A program made the translations under genes and the position numbers. Below the pieces are notes generated by a model. That model searched no databases. It had not been told where the DNA came from and worked only from the letters and a program-made list of their open reading frames with translations. 64,000 nucleotides of DNA from Gnetum montanum (lineage: Eukaryota; Streptophyta; Gnetopsida; Gnetales; Gnetaceae): positions 613,203-677,202 of the forward strand of contig MNCI01023362.1 of the NCBI GenBank assembly GCA_015680685.1, given 5' to 3'. Of this stretch, positions 12,154 through 22,750 are shown piece after piece (positions within the stretch are counted from its first letter, which is position 1; each line of letters starts with the position of its first letter).

Positions 12154-12960
12154 CCGATACTCCCGTGAAGCTATAGATTAATGTTTATTTTATATGTGCT
12201 TTGGTGCAAAGTTTGTGGTTAAAACATTGGTGTTGTAAAAATCGCGCGTCACTGTGGAGGTTTTATCCGGTTTCAGGCAATGGTCTTTCTCCTTCTTTTT
12301 TGCCGAGAAACTGCACCGATTCAAACTGTCCCCGTGCTAGAAGGCCCTGCAAAATCGTAACCGACGATCACCGCGGGAAGGCCCTGCAACTGCAAATCCG
12401 ACTCCGCCGTGCCCTGCAACTGCAATCCGAATTCACCGTTGCTTGCTAGAGAAGAAAGGGGTTTTCTTTTGAAAGATAACGCGCCCAAAATAGAGGGTTT
12501 AAACTGCCCGAAATGTTTCTGTTTTGCCCCCAAAACTGATTTAGGGCTTCCTGCGTTTTTGTTTGAAAATTCATCCTTGAATCTTTACCGTCATTGCCAC
12601 TGATTGTAGAACCAAGGGCCAACGTTTTATGGGTCTGTAGACTGCTTAAATTACCTGTAAAAACCTTCAGAATTGCCGCAGCCTCACCACCAAAATCGCA
12701 ACAACATATCCTGCGTTTTTTCTGGTTCATTTCCCTGCGTTTTTTCTGGTTCATTTCCCTGCGTTTTTTTTGTTTGCCGATGCTCCACAGCCTGCAATAC
12801 ACATCGGTTCCTTGCGTATGAAGGTTTCAAGCTTTGCTGTTTTTTTTTTGAATTAATACCCTGCAACGCTGTCCCCTTTTCCTTCGCTTTCTTCTCCCGC
12901 AGGTGGATGGAGATTGACTTACCTTCTCTTTTTCCGTAACTTTAAAACAATGAAGGCATT
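12154..12960. other. CpG-rich block of unknown nature
   Basis: GC and CpG content are clearly higher than in the flanks (for example cgcgcgtcac at 12242 and ccgcggg at 12371). 'ccctgcaac' recurs at 12380, 12411 and, more loosely, 12860. Overlapping open frames exist on both strands (the longest is 118 codons, minus strand, 12446-12802) but none resembles a known protein, and their length follows from the repeats. It could be the 3' part of the element whose LTR lies to the left, or a low-copy host fragment. Confidence 0.4.
12710..12775. repeat. 24-bp tandem repeat, 2.7 copies
   Basis: The unit CCTGCGTTTTTTCTGGTTCA + TTTC is repeated twice exactly (12710-12733, 12734-12757), followed by a partial third copy. 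Being a multiple of three, it keeps overlapping frames open on both strands. Confidence 0.9.
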
Positions 12961-14504
12961 GCTGGTTTTGCTAATTTTTGATTTTGTCTTGTAAGGGTAT
13001 ATCCGGATTTTGAACAACCGAAATTTGCAACTCGTAATTCTCACAAATCACATACTTTCTTCCTTGCCATAATACTAATTTCGAATTTTGTAGGGGACAA
13101 ATTTGGTACCTTTATCTCAACACCCAACCTTCAACATTAAAGCTGAAATGCTCATGTGCCTTCACAACCATAGATTCTTTTTCCATTAAAATATTTCAAC
13201 TGTTCCATGAAGTGGCCAAATGTGCCAACAAAAATATATGCTTGGAAATATTGTAACAAAGGTACAATCTAAATCAAATATGTCCATTATCCTTGAATCT
13301 ATATTACTGAAAATAATTTATTCAGAGAATTAGAAACAAAATATACATGAAAATTAGATCATACTCATTTTGAATCCTACATGTTGGTCTTAGCTTCAAA
13401 TCAAGATTAATGACCTTGGATCCAAAGGATTTGCATTCATTTATTGACATTCTTGATGTAATAGGTTGAGAGCAAGAGTCCAAATCTACAAAATCATTAA
13501 AAACAAAGAAATACTCATTTCATCAACATAAAAATTTTAGCTCTAGCTATGATGGAACTAAATCACATGAGGATCTTAGTGGATCACAGCCTTGAATCTC
13601 GATGTAGTATGAAATGGGAAAGAAAATGAAGATTATTGACAATGAAGCAAGTCATTAATGAACCATGATACAAGATAGAGAAGAACTAGCATTAGTTTGG
13701 GCATTGTGGATCTAACTAGAGTTTGGAATGACAATAAGATGCACATTTGAAACTATTGAAACAAACCTTGTCGATATGCCTCATGTTGTTGTAGCATTTA
13801 TTCCACTATTTTTTTATTTTAAAATCATATTTTATCTTATTATTATTTTTTGGATTACATTGCTTGTATTTTGTATATTAGCTTAGTATCCTATGAAACA
13901 TAAATCTCATACAATAGGAATCAAGTTTGAAGTATGGTTCAAGGTCTGCACTTCAAGGATACACAATTTCTAACATAAACTAAAATAATAAGAAAATATA
14001 AGGGGGTAATACTAACTAATGTTTTAAAATCAAAAAATTATTTTAGCCAAGGATCCATTTATAGTGTGGATGATGTTCATGCCAATTATTAATACATTAC
14101 TTAAGCTTACAACAAAATGAAATTACAAAATTCAAATTTAAACTTACAATAAAGAAATACAAGCATGAAAATGATCAAGGATTTGTTTTACTTGAAAATA
14201 CAAATTACTTCTTACTTCTCTTACATACATTTTATCTTTATAACTACTATTATGTTGGTTACTAAATTATATAGTTATTTTTCTTTTCTAAATCCAATAA
14301 CAAAATACAATATCAAATAATAAACCAAATCCTTTAAAAAATTTTAAAATCAATGAACATTAAAGTACAACCCAGTTTATGTGCAATACTACAATTAGGT
14401 ATGCACTCACTATAATATTAATTCTTTTTATTTTCTTACAAATATTACAAGGATTGACTAAAACATTAGAATATAGGTTTTTTGGTAGAATGAAAAAGAG
14501 CTAT
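12961..14504. other. AT-rich DNA without recognisable features
   Basis: No domain, LTR border or notable repeat was seen. The right end is the start of the Gy1 5' LTR. Confidence 0.5.
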
Positions 14505-15330
14505 TGATGAGGACATCAACCCACCTCTTTGATATACTTTACATTTTCTATGTATATATGAATCACAATATTCATGTATTTAGGTTTAGATGTTTTTTTT
14601 TAAGTTATTTGAATTTTTTTTTGTGTCTAGAAAGCAACTATGAGTTGTATTTAATCAAAAATTGCCATTAGGAGTAGTTATGAATCACAATCTACCATAG
14701 TTTATGTCTTCAAGTGAAATTTACCATTTCTAGGGTTGGGTAGTGAGTTGAAAGCCACTACAAGTTGCAAGCCACAATGAGTTGTAGTAAGCCACAATCC
14801 AAATTTGCTAGTCACAACTAGGTGTAATTCATCAAGAAATAGTGGCTAAATGTTGATGAGTTTTACCAGTGTAATAGAATACATGTCACAGTCCAATGAT
14901 AGTATAGTAGAAGTAATGATCTATGAAATGTAGTCACTACCAATATGTGGAATATTAATATTTTTAAAAAACATGCACAATTTTAAGTAAGATGAATTAT
15001 CGCTTCATAAGTATAAAATCTTGGAAATGCCCATAAGATTAAGGCCCTACTATTTTCTTGAATGGAAGAGTCGAGAAACCTCTTGATGAGGGGGAAAGAC
15101 TCTTCCTCATGGAACCAATTGAGTTGTATGCTTAATTTAAGCAATTGAGTTCTTAAGGATTAGAAGGTAATTGATTGTTTTTGGTTTTGGTCCAAATCAT
15201 TGTTGTATGTAATTTCATCTTTTTCTATAATTTTATCATGGAATAAATTTTTTTCTCTTCTTATTTCATTGGAATTATAAGTGAACAGCTTCCAAGAAAA
15301 CTTTAAAGTTTTGAAATGTGGTCCTTGCCA
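14505..15330 (+). mobile_element. 5' LTR of gypsy chromovirus Gy1
   Basis: It begins TGATGAGGACATCAACCC after a purine-rich stretch and ends ..GTGGTCCTTGCCA, immediately before an initiator-Met primer-binding site. The last 300 bases align with 40424-40795. The first 300 bases align with 29250-29520 at the far end of Gy1, for example in the 'atcacaatc.accatagttta' segment. Plus orientation agrees with the gag and pol that follow. Confidence 0.75.
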
Positions 15331-15333
15331 AAT

Positions 15334-15345
15334 TAGTATCAAAGC
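15334..15345 (+). promoter_or_regulatory. Primer-binding site, initiator tRNA-Met type (Gy1)
   Basis: TAGTATCAAAGC differs from the canonical TGGTATCAGAGC at two positions, both G-to-A, as expected from decay of methylated DNA. It lies four bases past the LTR end. Confidence 0.7.
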
Positions 15346-15711
15346 ATATTTCATTCTTAAAACAATTTAACCAATAAGATGCAATCTTCTCACTTCATTC
15401 CTTTAGTTGGGTAATTGAATTTTCATTCTCATTCTTTCTTTGTGTAGAAATTCAATTAGATTTTTTCTTTCTCCTTATTTTTGGGGTTTAATAACCTTCC
15501 TAAACCTAGTTTTGAGGCTAATTCTTCTTAGTATTTAAGATTTTAACCATGGGTAATACCCATTAGTTTGGTCATGGGTAAATCCTAAAATTACTCTTTT
15601 TTCAATGCTTTTTAATTTTTTTTGGATTTTTAATTCTTGTGTGTACTTTAATTTTGGTTAAATTTAATCAAGACAACTAAGAAGAAGACACTTCAAACTC
15701 TCACTAAAAAT

Positions 15712-16760
15712 ATGAAAGAGATGAAAGGAGTATTTCAATTAATTTTTGACAAACTTGAGAAGCTAAAAGAAGATAAGGAAGTTAAGCCTTCATCAGAAAG
15801 GACATCTAAAGAAGACATAAATTCAAGAGTCTCTTCATCACATGGTCATCAATCTATTTCATGTTTAGAAGATGACATCCCCAACAACCTTGAATATCTT
15901 GAAGATGAGAAAAGAGATGAAGAAGAGGAAGTTCATCATTCTTCAAATGTTGTGAATCAATTTCAAGGATCAAGAATTCAAAAGAAATACATATTGCACC
16001 TACCTCAAGATAACATGGGTATTGGAATAGAAGATACTAATTCTTTTTCTATTTGAATCAAGTCTATTATTAAGTATTTTAAACTTGAAGATGTTCATGA
16101 AACGAAAAGAGTATTATATGCTAAAACCAAATTGGAGGATGTGGCACAAATTTAATGGGAGAAAGAAAGTCATGCTCATGTGGTAAATCATGACATACCC
16201 ATTAAATATTGGTCTCTTATACAATATATGATGAAAAAAAGTTTTGATAAGTTCTAGCATAGGCAAGAAGAAATTCAAGTATTTGAGACAAAGTGACAAG
16301 AATTTAAAGATTATTACATAGAGTTTTGTAAAATGTCTTATCAAGCCAAGGTTCAACGGCATGAATATGAGCAAGCCCCAAAATTTACAGTTGGTCTTAG
16401 GAAGGAATATTAATAAGAGATTACCTCCTATGAATCATAAACACTAGATGAGGCATTTACATTATTTTTCAAGACTAAAAGAAAGTTGTAAGGTTACTCA
16501 AAAAGTGGTATAAAAGCTTCTTCAAAAAGAAAAGAGTCCAAATCTTTCAAAGGGAGGAAAGAATCCAAGGAGAAGAACGTTAAGGAGGACATAAAAGAGA
16601 AACCAAAAAAATATTCTAGAAAGTCTTCCAATAAGAAATCATCCAAGGAAAATGATACTACTAAGATCTAATGCTTCAATTATGAAGAGATAAGCCATAA
16701 ACAGTGGAAATTCAAGAGGCCTAAAGCCTCAAAATAAAAGATACTTTAAACAATGTAAAA
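15712..16760 (+). pseudogene. gag of Gy1, decayed
   Basis: An open stretch of 114 codons (15712-16056) is Lys/Glu-rich with a coiled-coil-like N-terminus (KEMKGVFQLIFDKLEKLKED). After a stop, capsid-like sequence follows: KLEDVHETKRVLYAKTKLED near 16085, then a region with YIEFCKMSYQAKV near 16320 typical of retrotransposon gag. A degenerate zinc knuckle (CFNYEEISHKQWKF, Cys replaced at two positions) lies near 16674. Its start follows the PBS by about 370 bases. Several stops (for example at 16056 and 16155) make it non-functional. The matching gag region in Gy2 at 24652 supports the reading. Confidence 0.75.
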
Positions 16761-18078
16761 TAATATTTCTTCTTCTACTGGTTAAGATAACCCTAATTTA
16801 CCTATGATTAAAGATATCACTAAGATTAGTTGTTGTACATTTATGAGAAATGTCAATCTTAAAGATCCTAATAGCAAAATTCCTTTTAAAATTGGAACTA
16901 GATGTTTGTCTAGTAAGGAATGGATCCACATTTTTATTAATGGTAGATCATAAGAAAATGTAATCTATATCAAGACTATTCATAGGTTGGATTTATCCAA
17001 ATTTTATCACTCAAAGCTCCATAAATTCCATTGGATTTTCAAGAATAATTTTCAAGAAGTGAAAGAAAAATGTATATTGTTTCTAGGATTTGCTCCTACA
17101 AAGATAAAGTCTCTTGTGATATTCTTCCCATATATTATGCAAATTTAATATTTGGTAGACCTTGGAATTTTGATAATAAGTCTAAATTTGATGAAGACAA
17201 AAATATTTGATATTTCTAGGGCAAATGGCATTTACAGATTTACTCTTGTAGCATTGTAGTAACTCAAGGAAAATGTTCCTACTAATGCATGCCTTATTTT
17301 TTTGAGTAAGCAAGAGTTTGTTCAACCACATAAAAAAACTTAGGCATGATTTTATCATTGTGTCTACAAATGTAACATGTGATGAAAATCAAACAAGTAA
17401 ACTTTAGTTAGTGATACATCATTTGGCACAAGAATTTGTTAATGTATTCAAAGATAACTTGGAAATACTTCCTCCTATAACATCAATTTAGCATCAAATT
17501 GATTTCTTTCTAGGAGCAATCATACCAAATAAGAGGGCCTATCAAATGAGTCCACATTAGATGTAGGAGCTTCATAAGCAAGTAGGTAACTTACTCTCAA
17601 ATGGTTTTATTAAGAAGTATATTTTCCAATGTGTAATACTAGCTATACTAGTACCTAAGAAAGATAGCAATAAAATCAAGATGTGAATTAATTCCAAGGC
17701 TATTAATAGGATTGTCATTAAGTGCAAATTTTCTATACCTAGAATGAATGACATTCTTGATCTTCTTACTAATGCTAAAATTTTTTCTAAGATTGATTTT
17801 AAGAGTGGTTATCATCAAATAACAATTAAGCTATAGGATTTATGAGAAAATACTTTCAAAATTTCTAATGCATTGTATGAGTGGTTAGTCATGTCATTTG
17901 GACCAACTAATGCTCCTGCCACCTTTATGTGTTAATGCATAATGTCTAAAGGAAACTAATGAGGAATTGATGTATTGTATTATTTCATGATATTATTTTA
18001 TATAGTTCCAATGAAAAATAACATATACAATACTTGAAAAACCTTTTCTTCAAGTTTCATAAAGCACACTTAGCAGTA
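16761..18078 (+). pseudogene. pol of Gy1, first part: protease and N-terminal reverse transcriptase
   Basis: Protease-like sequence: 'INGRS' (for the usual DSGSxxN), then ENVIYIKTIHRLDLSKF at about 16935-17000 and PWNFDNKS-like wording near 17160. Reverse transcriptase: EVGNLLSNGFIKKYI near 17580, VPKKDSNKIK near 17650, FSKIDFKSGYHQITI near 17790, MSFGPTNAPATFM near 17890. The catalytic box near 17975 reads FHDIILYSS for the usual YIDDILIYS. The frame is broken by stops and stops abruptly at 18078, exactly where the Gy2 LTR begins. It continues at 27037. The aspartate positions of protease and polymerase are damaged. Confidence 0.85.
18074..18078 (+). repeat. Target-site duplication of Gy2, left copy
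   Basis: CAGTA directly before TGATAC of the Gy2 5' LTR; TAGTA follows the 3' LTR at 27032-27036 (four of five match). Removing Gy2 with one copy restores continuity of the Gy1 reverse transcriptase reading. Confidence 0.8.
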
Positions 18079-18999
18079 TGATACAAGGACACCTCTTTTA
18101 ACCCCATCTTTCATTGCTATAGGTAGTGATTATAGGTTTTGAATGCTAGGAAGACATATTAGAGGTCCAAGAGACATCATAGCCAAATACTGAGATTTGA
18201 TAGGAGATTTTTTGAATAACTAGTGGAGACATCTAGGAAAAAGTAGAGATGTTTCATATTGCTAAGAGATGTCTTTGAAAAGATGTCTTACCCACACTAA
18301 AAACATATTTGATAAGACATCTTTTCTCAAGAGAAGACATCAAACATCCATTGAAGACATCTCTCAAATTCAAGAGATGTATATCCTAAATGTTAGAATT
18401 TGTAAAAAGATGTCTCTCTAAGCTTGGAGACATCATATACAATTAGGAAAGATTCTGAGTTAGCAATTCCAAGTTTGAAAATAGTTAAAAAATATGTGAG
18501 CAAGATGGAAATTGCTAGAAATCTCTAAGTTGAGCATGGAAAAATATTTTCTAGAGTTCTTGTCTTAATTTTAATAAATATTATTATTTGTTTCATTTTT
18601 TAGAACATAATTGAGAGCAACATGCAAGCATATGTATGAGATTTCATGTGTGTATGCACCTCTATGATTAATTAGGTGTGTTAACCTTTGTGTCTCTTAT
18701 GTATACTGTGTGTTAGAATCTTAGTCCTATGTTTATGTTAGAGAGCTAATTAGGTTGTGCCTCAAATTAAGGAAAATCATTATGCACTTGTAAATCTACA
18801 TGCTCTACAATTTCATTAATTGTGTCAGTCATTTACAATGTTTATGTATTATTGAACCATTATTTTGTAATATTATTTACATTAATTAAAGATAGCTAGT
18901 TTTTCTTATTTTCTAGAAACTTAAAATTATCTTCATAATATCTAGATTTGGTGTGTGTGCTTGAAGTATTAAAGTAAACACTTTGATCCTAATCTACCA
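18079..18999 (+). mobile_element. 5' LTR of gypsy element Gy2
   Basis: It begins TGATACAAGGACACCTC and aligns over its length with 26141-27031; for example 'taggttttgaatg', 'ttaattaaagata.ctagttt.tcttatttt', 'tcttcataatatctagattt' and 'gtgcttgaag' occur in the same order. The right border is uncertain (about 18990-18999) because the following internal sequence was deleted. The segment 18165-18440 is packed with AGACATCT/AGATGTCT motifs. No primer-binding site follows, evidence of that deletion. Confidence 0.8.
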
Positions 19000-19310
19000 C
19001 CATGGTTAGGTCTACAACTAGCCATAAGGAATGGCTAGTCCTCTTCTTGTCCTACTTCACCTATCTCTTATGACTTACCTTTACCAACTCTACCACTCCA
19101 TGCTAGTATGACCTCTATGCCTAGGTATAAATGCCTTAGGCTAAACCTCCAAAGGTTACCTCAAGAGACACGTCCATTATTACAATGCACCCTTTCGGGT
19201 CTCCATTACAACACATCCCTTTGAGTCTTGTGACAATAACAATAATACTTGTTATGAAGAGGCATCATCTTTGTTATGAAGCAACACCATTTGGGAATGG
19301 GGATGTTACA
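19000..19310 (-). mobile_element. Truncated 3' LTR of LD3
   Basis: It matches the right-hand 310 bases of the LTR at 24075-24643, from 'accaccatggttagg' to 'gggaatggggatgttaca', with about 85-90% agreement by eye. The outer 250 bases are missing and sequence passes directly into the Gy2 LTR. A deletion therefore removed the LD3 outer end together with the Gy2 primer-binding site and start of gag. Just inside, the minus strand reads CTAAGTGGGATAGAT, a plausible polypurine tract next to TGTAACATCC. Confidence 0.8.
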
Positions 19311-19764
19311 ATCTATCCCACTTAGGTATCATTCATCTAGAACAAAACCACATTCACTATCTTTTTCTATTAAGTTCCTATGCTCCAACAATTTGATTTT
19401 TCATTTAAACTGGAAGTTATTTCTTGCTCATTCTACAAATAATATATATGTGAGAAAAATATATGGAAAATTAAATATTACTTTCTTAATGCTTACTTTA
19501 TTTTCTAAGATAATGACAAGAGGTGAATTAAAGCCCTACCAACCATTAATCACTAGTCCTAACCAGGGTCACACAAAGTGCAACTCATATTTGGTTACCC
19601 AACTGAAGACAGTGCAAATCCTTTATTCCTAGTTTTCATTACCATAGATATTTTACTTATCTAATTAAAATATAAGTTAAAAATGAATCTAATAATAGGA
19701 TTTATCAATAAAATTAAGGGTGAGATACTTCTTGATCTTAATCAACCTTATGAATTGATGGAGG

Positions 19765-20990
19765 TAATTATCATTCTACAATAAGTGGTATATGGTCCAA
19801 TTGTCTTGTTTAGGATGACAAGGCTTGATTTTGATTCTTCTTAACTTCTTCTTTAGAAATTAACTTTAGTGATTTGGTAACTTGGAAGAATCAAGCATCA
19901 TACAAAATATAATCTAGGATCTCAATAAAGAATGTTGTTGACCCATCCTCATTAATAATAGTAGAGTAATTCGTAAACTATGTTTCTTGATGAGTACTAT
20001 CCATTAACATCATCTATTCCTAAATTCTAGGATCTAACTTATCTACTAAAGATTAAAAGTAAGCAAAATATGCATTGGATAATAGAATTGCATACTTAAT
20101 TAATGAAAAAAACTTCTTCAAATTAGGTTCATCTTCTAAGGATCCTTTTACACATCCATATTTTAAAAAACGATAAACACTACTTCCAAATTTTGCATTG
20201 AAGTCTCCATAAAAGACAAATCGAACTAGATCGGTATATCTAAGAAATAACTTATTCTTCAAATTTTCCTCTATTTTCTTAATCAAGTATGTCCCTTGAA
20301 ATAGTCTAACAATTGGACATGTTCATTTGGCCATCAAATATGTGTTGACTACACATACACATCTCCCTAATAGATGGATTTTTAGAATCACTATCAAGGC
20401 TATGTGATTTTTATGAAATCTTGATTGTTCTTTCTTTTCCATGATTTGAAGTTTTGGAATTTCAAAAACCATATTTTTTAAACTCCATTCAAATCTTTGT
20501 ACTAGGAAAAAAACTTAAATTCTTTATAAAAGATCACACAACCATCCATGTTGTGATTTCTACAATAGGCTAATCTGTATAGCTCAAAAGAAGAACTTCC
20601 ATAAGAACCTTTTTGCTTATAAATATGCCTCTATATCCCATGTTTTCCAAATCTGGTTGGAATTGGTATAGAAATTCCCATGGCAAGAACTCTTGTAGGC
20701 ATAATACATTAGCATCCAAATCTTGTCACTCTACTAATATGTGTGGGTATCAATACTCATGCCAATCCAAGGCCCATTCTAGACATGACGGATGTTGTTT
20801 CTTACTCACTAGGGATCTTGCAAGCGGGTTGTATGTTGCAACTTTCATTCTCATTCTTGAATTCTCTTTTAGATCATTTCTCTTCATGGGTATCATATAG
20901 CTTGTGGAAATGAGATTATGACTCTTCATGTTGTTCTGCCATATGATTTGGTTGTAGGAAGGATTGATATACATCTTCTTGACCATTTTT
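19765..20990 (-). pseudogene. CCR4-type deadenylase / endonuclease-exonuclease-phosphatase domain, intronless and decayed
   Basis: CCR4 homologues are poly(A)-specific 3' exonucleases that shorten mRNA tails. On the minus strand family landmarks follow in order: KVATYNPLARSLV (for SYNxLA) near 20840, SCLEWALDWHEY near 20770, DANVLCLQEF with the catalytic Glu near 20710, ENMGYRGIFISK near 20640, MDGCVIFYKEFKF near 20530, a CVCVVNTYLM stretch (for NTHL) near 20350, VFYGDFNAKFGSSVYRFLKYG near 20200, WFTNYS and IEILDYILYD near 19940, and DHIPLIVE at about 19790. They cover one whole domain in about 1.1 kb, with no room for introns, although plant homologues carry introns here. Several stops and frameshifts make it a pseudogene. 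It lies in the sense orientation inside LD3, so I infer capture of a processed transcript. The subfamily cannot be fixed. Confidence 0.75.
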
Positions 20991-21064
20991 GTTCATCAAT
21001 TGATTCTCCAACTAGTTTCGGTAATATTTAACTACATTGTCTAATTCTTAATGACCTTTCTACA

Positions 21065-21082
21065 CCCCCCCCCCCCCCCCCC
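21065..21082 (+). repeat. Homopolymer run of 18 C
   Basis: Eighteen consecutive C inside LD3. The length in the assembly may be inexact because such runs sequence badly. Confidence 0.9.
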
Positions 21083-22249
21083 TTAAGACACTGACTCTAT
21101 CAGTGTACTAATGACAAGTCATAGTGATCTTAAGATTATCTGCAAAGATTAAGCACTTAGTCTCAAAGTCCAAGAGGTTAAATATAGAAGTTCAAGTTGT
21201 TATTCATGATAGTTACCCTAATCTATAACTTTTTTAAGGTAAAATTTATGATATCATCAAAATATTGGATGCTTGGATAATAAATCTAACCTTACCATTG
21301 AGTTTAGAAGGGTGAAAAATGTTGGAAATGTTTATTCATTCATTGAAAAAGGATTCTAAAATCAAAAGTTATGGTTGTTAAGTTTTAGAACCTTTGGCAC
21401 AAAATATGAGACTTCTCGAGAGCTCACCCATCCTAGTACTACTCTAGGAAAAGTGTACTTAATCATAGAATTATTATTTCACATGTTGCCAACACACCAA
21501 ATTCTCTTTTATAAGAAAGAAAAAAAATTTCTACATTCTTAATTTTAAACTAATGTTCCAATGGATGAAAATTTTAAATTCTTTTTCAATTAATGAAAAA
21601 TTTTGAATTTTTCATTAGTTGAACGTAAATTTTAAATTTCCCACTGGTTAACAAAAAAATTTTCTAGTCACAAGGGGCAAGGATGTCGGAAGGAGCAAGG
21701 ACATTGATGATGGTCCTAGGATGTAGGAGAAATAGGCAAGGTGAGTGAGGAGAGTGGCAAATACAATTGTCATAAGTAGAATGATAGAGTTAGCATTCAG
21801 CATGGTGGTGGGTGGCTCCTATGTAGTCATTTTCAAGGTAGAGTAGGGTGGGTTTAGAGAGCATGGGGATGATGGATAGTGATGATGATGATGACAAGAG
21901 ATCCATACTCATGATGGCAGCAGGAAGGTGGTGGTGACAATGTTTGTGTAGATGGCTATGGATGATGGTTAGTTTGATGTAGAGGTGGCCTATTCCTAGG
22001 CCTGTGTGGCTCAGTTGGACCTATGCAACCCTTAGCAAGGCTAGCAGACCTCGTACCAAGACTTGCATAGCCCAAGCAAGGCCTATGCAACCCACATAAT
22101 TTCCTACATGGCCCACATGGTGCCTACACAGCCCTTTTTCAGGGCTCACATGACTCAAACAAGGCCTTTGTAGTCCTCACTAGTGCCCTGCACAATGAAG
22201 GTAGCCAGCACAGAGTAGAATAAGGGTTTCACTATAGTAGTATCAAAGG

Positions 22250-22750
22250 GCACCAAAAGGGTTAGTTATCCATGGTACCATTAGTTTCCACAAAGCACCG
22301 AAAGGGGTAGTTATCCACAGTGCTATTAATTTCTATAGAGCAATGGAAGGGGTAGTGATCCATGACATCGTCAATGTCTACAAAGCACTAGAAGGGGCAA
22401 TTATTTGTAGTGTTATCAATGTCCATGGAACTCCAAAGGGGGCAGTTATCCATTGTATCATTGATGTCTATGGAGCATTGGAAGGGGTAGTTATTTGCAA
22501 CATCATCAGTGTCCACCGAGTGCTAGAAGGGGTAGTATCCATGGCCCCATCGATGTCTACAAAGCACTATAAGAGGGTAGTTATCCTCAGCACTATTGGT
22601 GTCCATGGAGCTCTAGAAGGGATAGTTATTTACAACACTATTCATATCCACAAAGCTCCAAAAGGGCTAGTTATCCATGGCACCATTAGTGTTCATGGAG
22701 CTTCAAAAGGGGTAGTTATCTATGGTGTCATCAATGTTCATCAGTGTCCA
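22250..22750 (+). repeat. 45-bp minisatellite, about 11 degenerate copies
   Basis: Units follow the pattern 'ggggtagttatcca.ggt.ccat.agtgtccac.aagcac..gaa' with spacing of 45 bases (for example 22263 to 22308). Since 45 is a multiple of three, a frame of 150 codons (22343-22795) stays open, coding 15-residue repeats of the type EGVVIH.II.VH.AL. One unit is shifted near 22540. The open frame is most likely a by-product of the repeat; no start context or homology supports a real protein. Confidence 0.85.

Noticed and set aside
12446-12802. A 118-codon gene on the minus strand in the CpG-rich block
   Set aside because: Contains a 24-bp repeat coding GNEPEKTQ units, overlaps open frames on the other strand, and resembles no known family.
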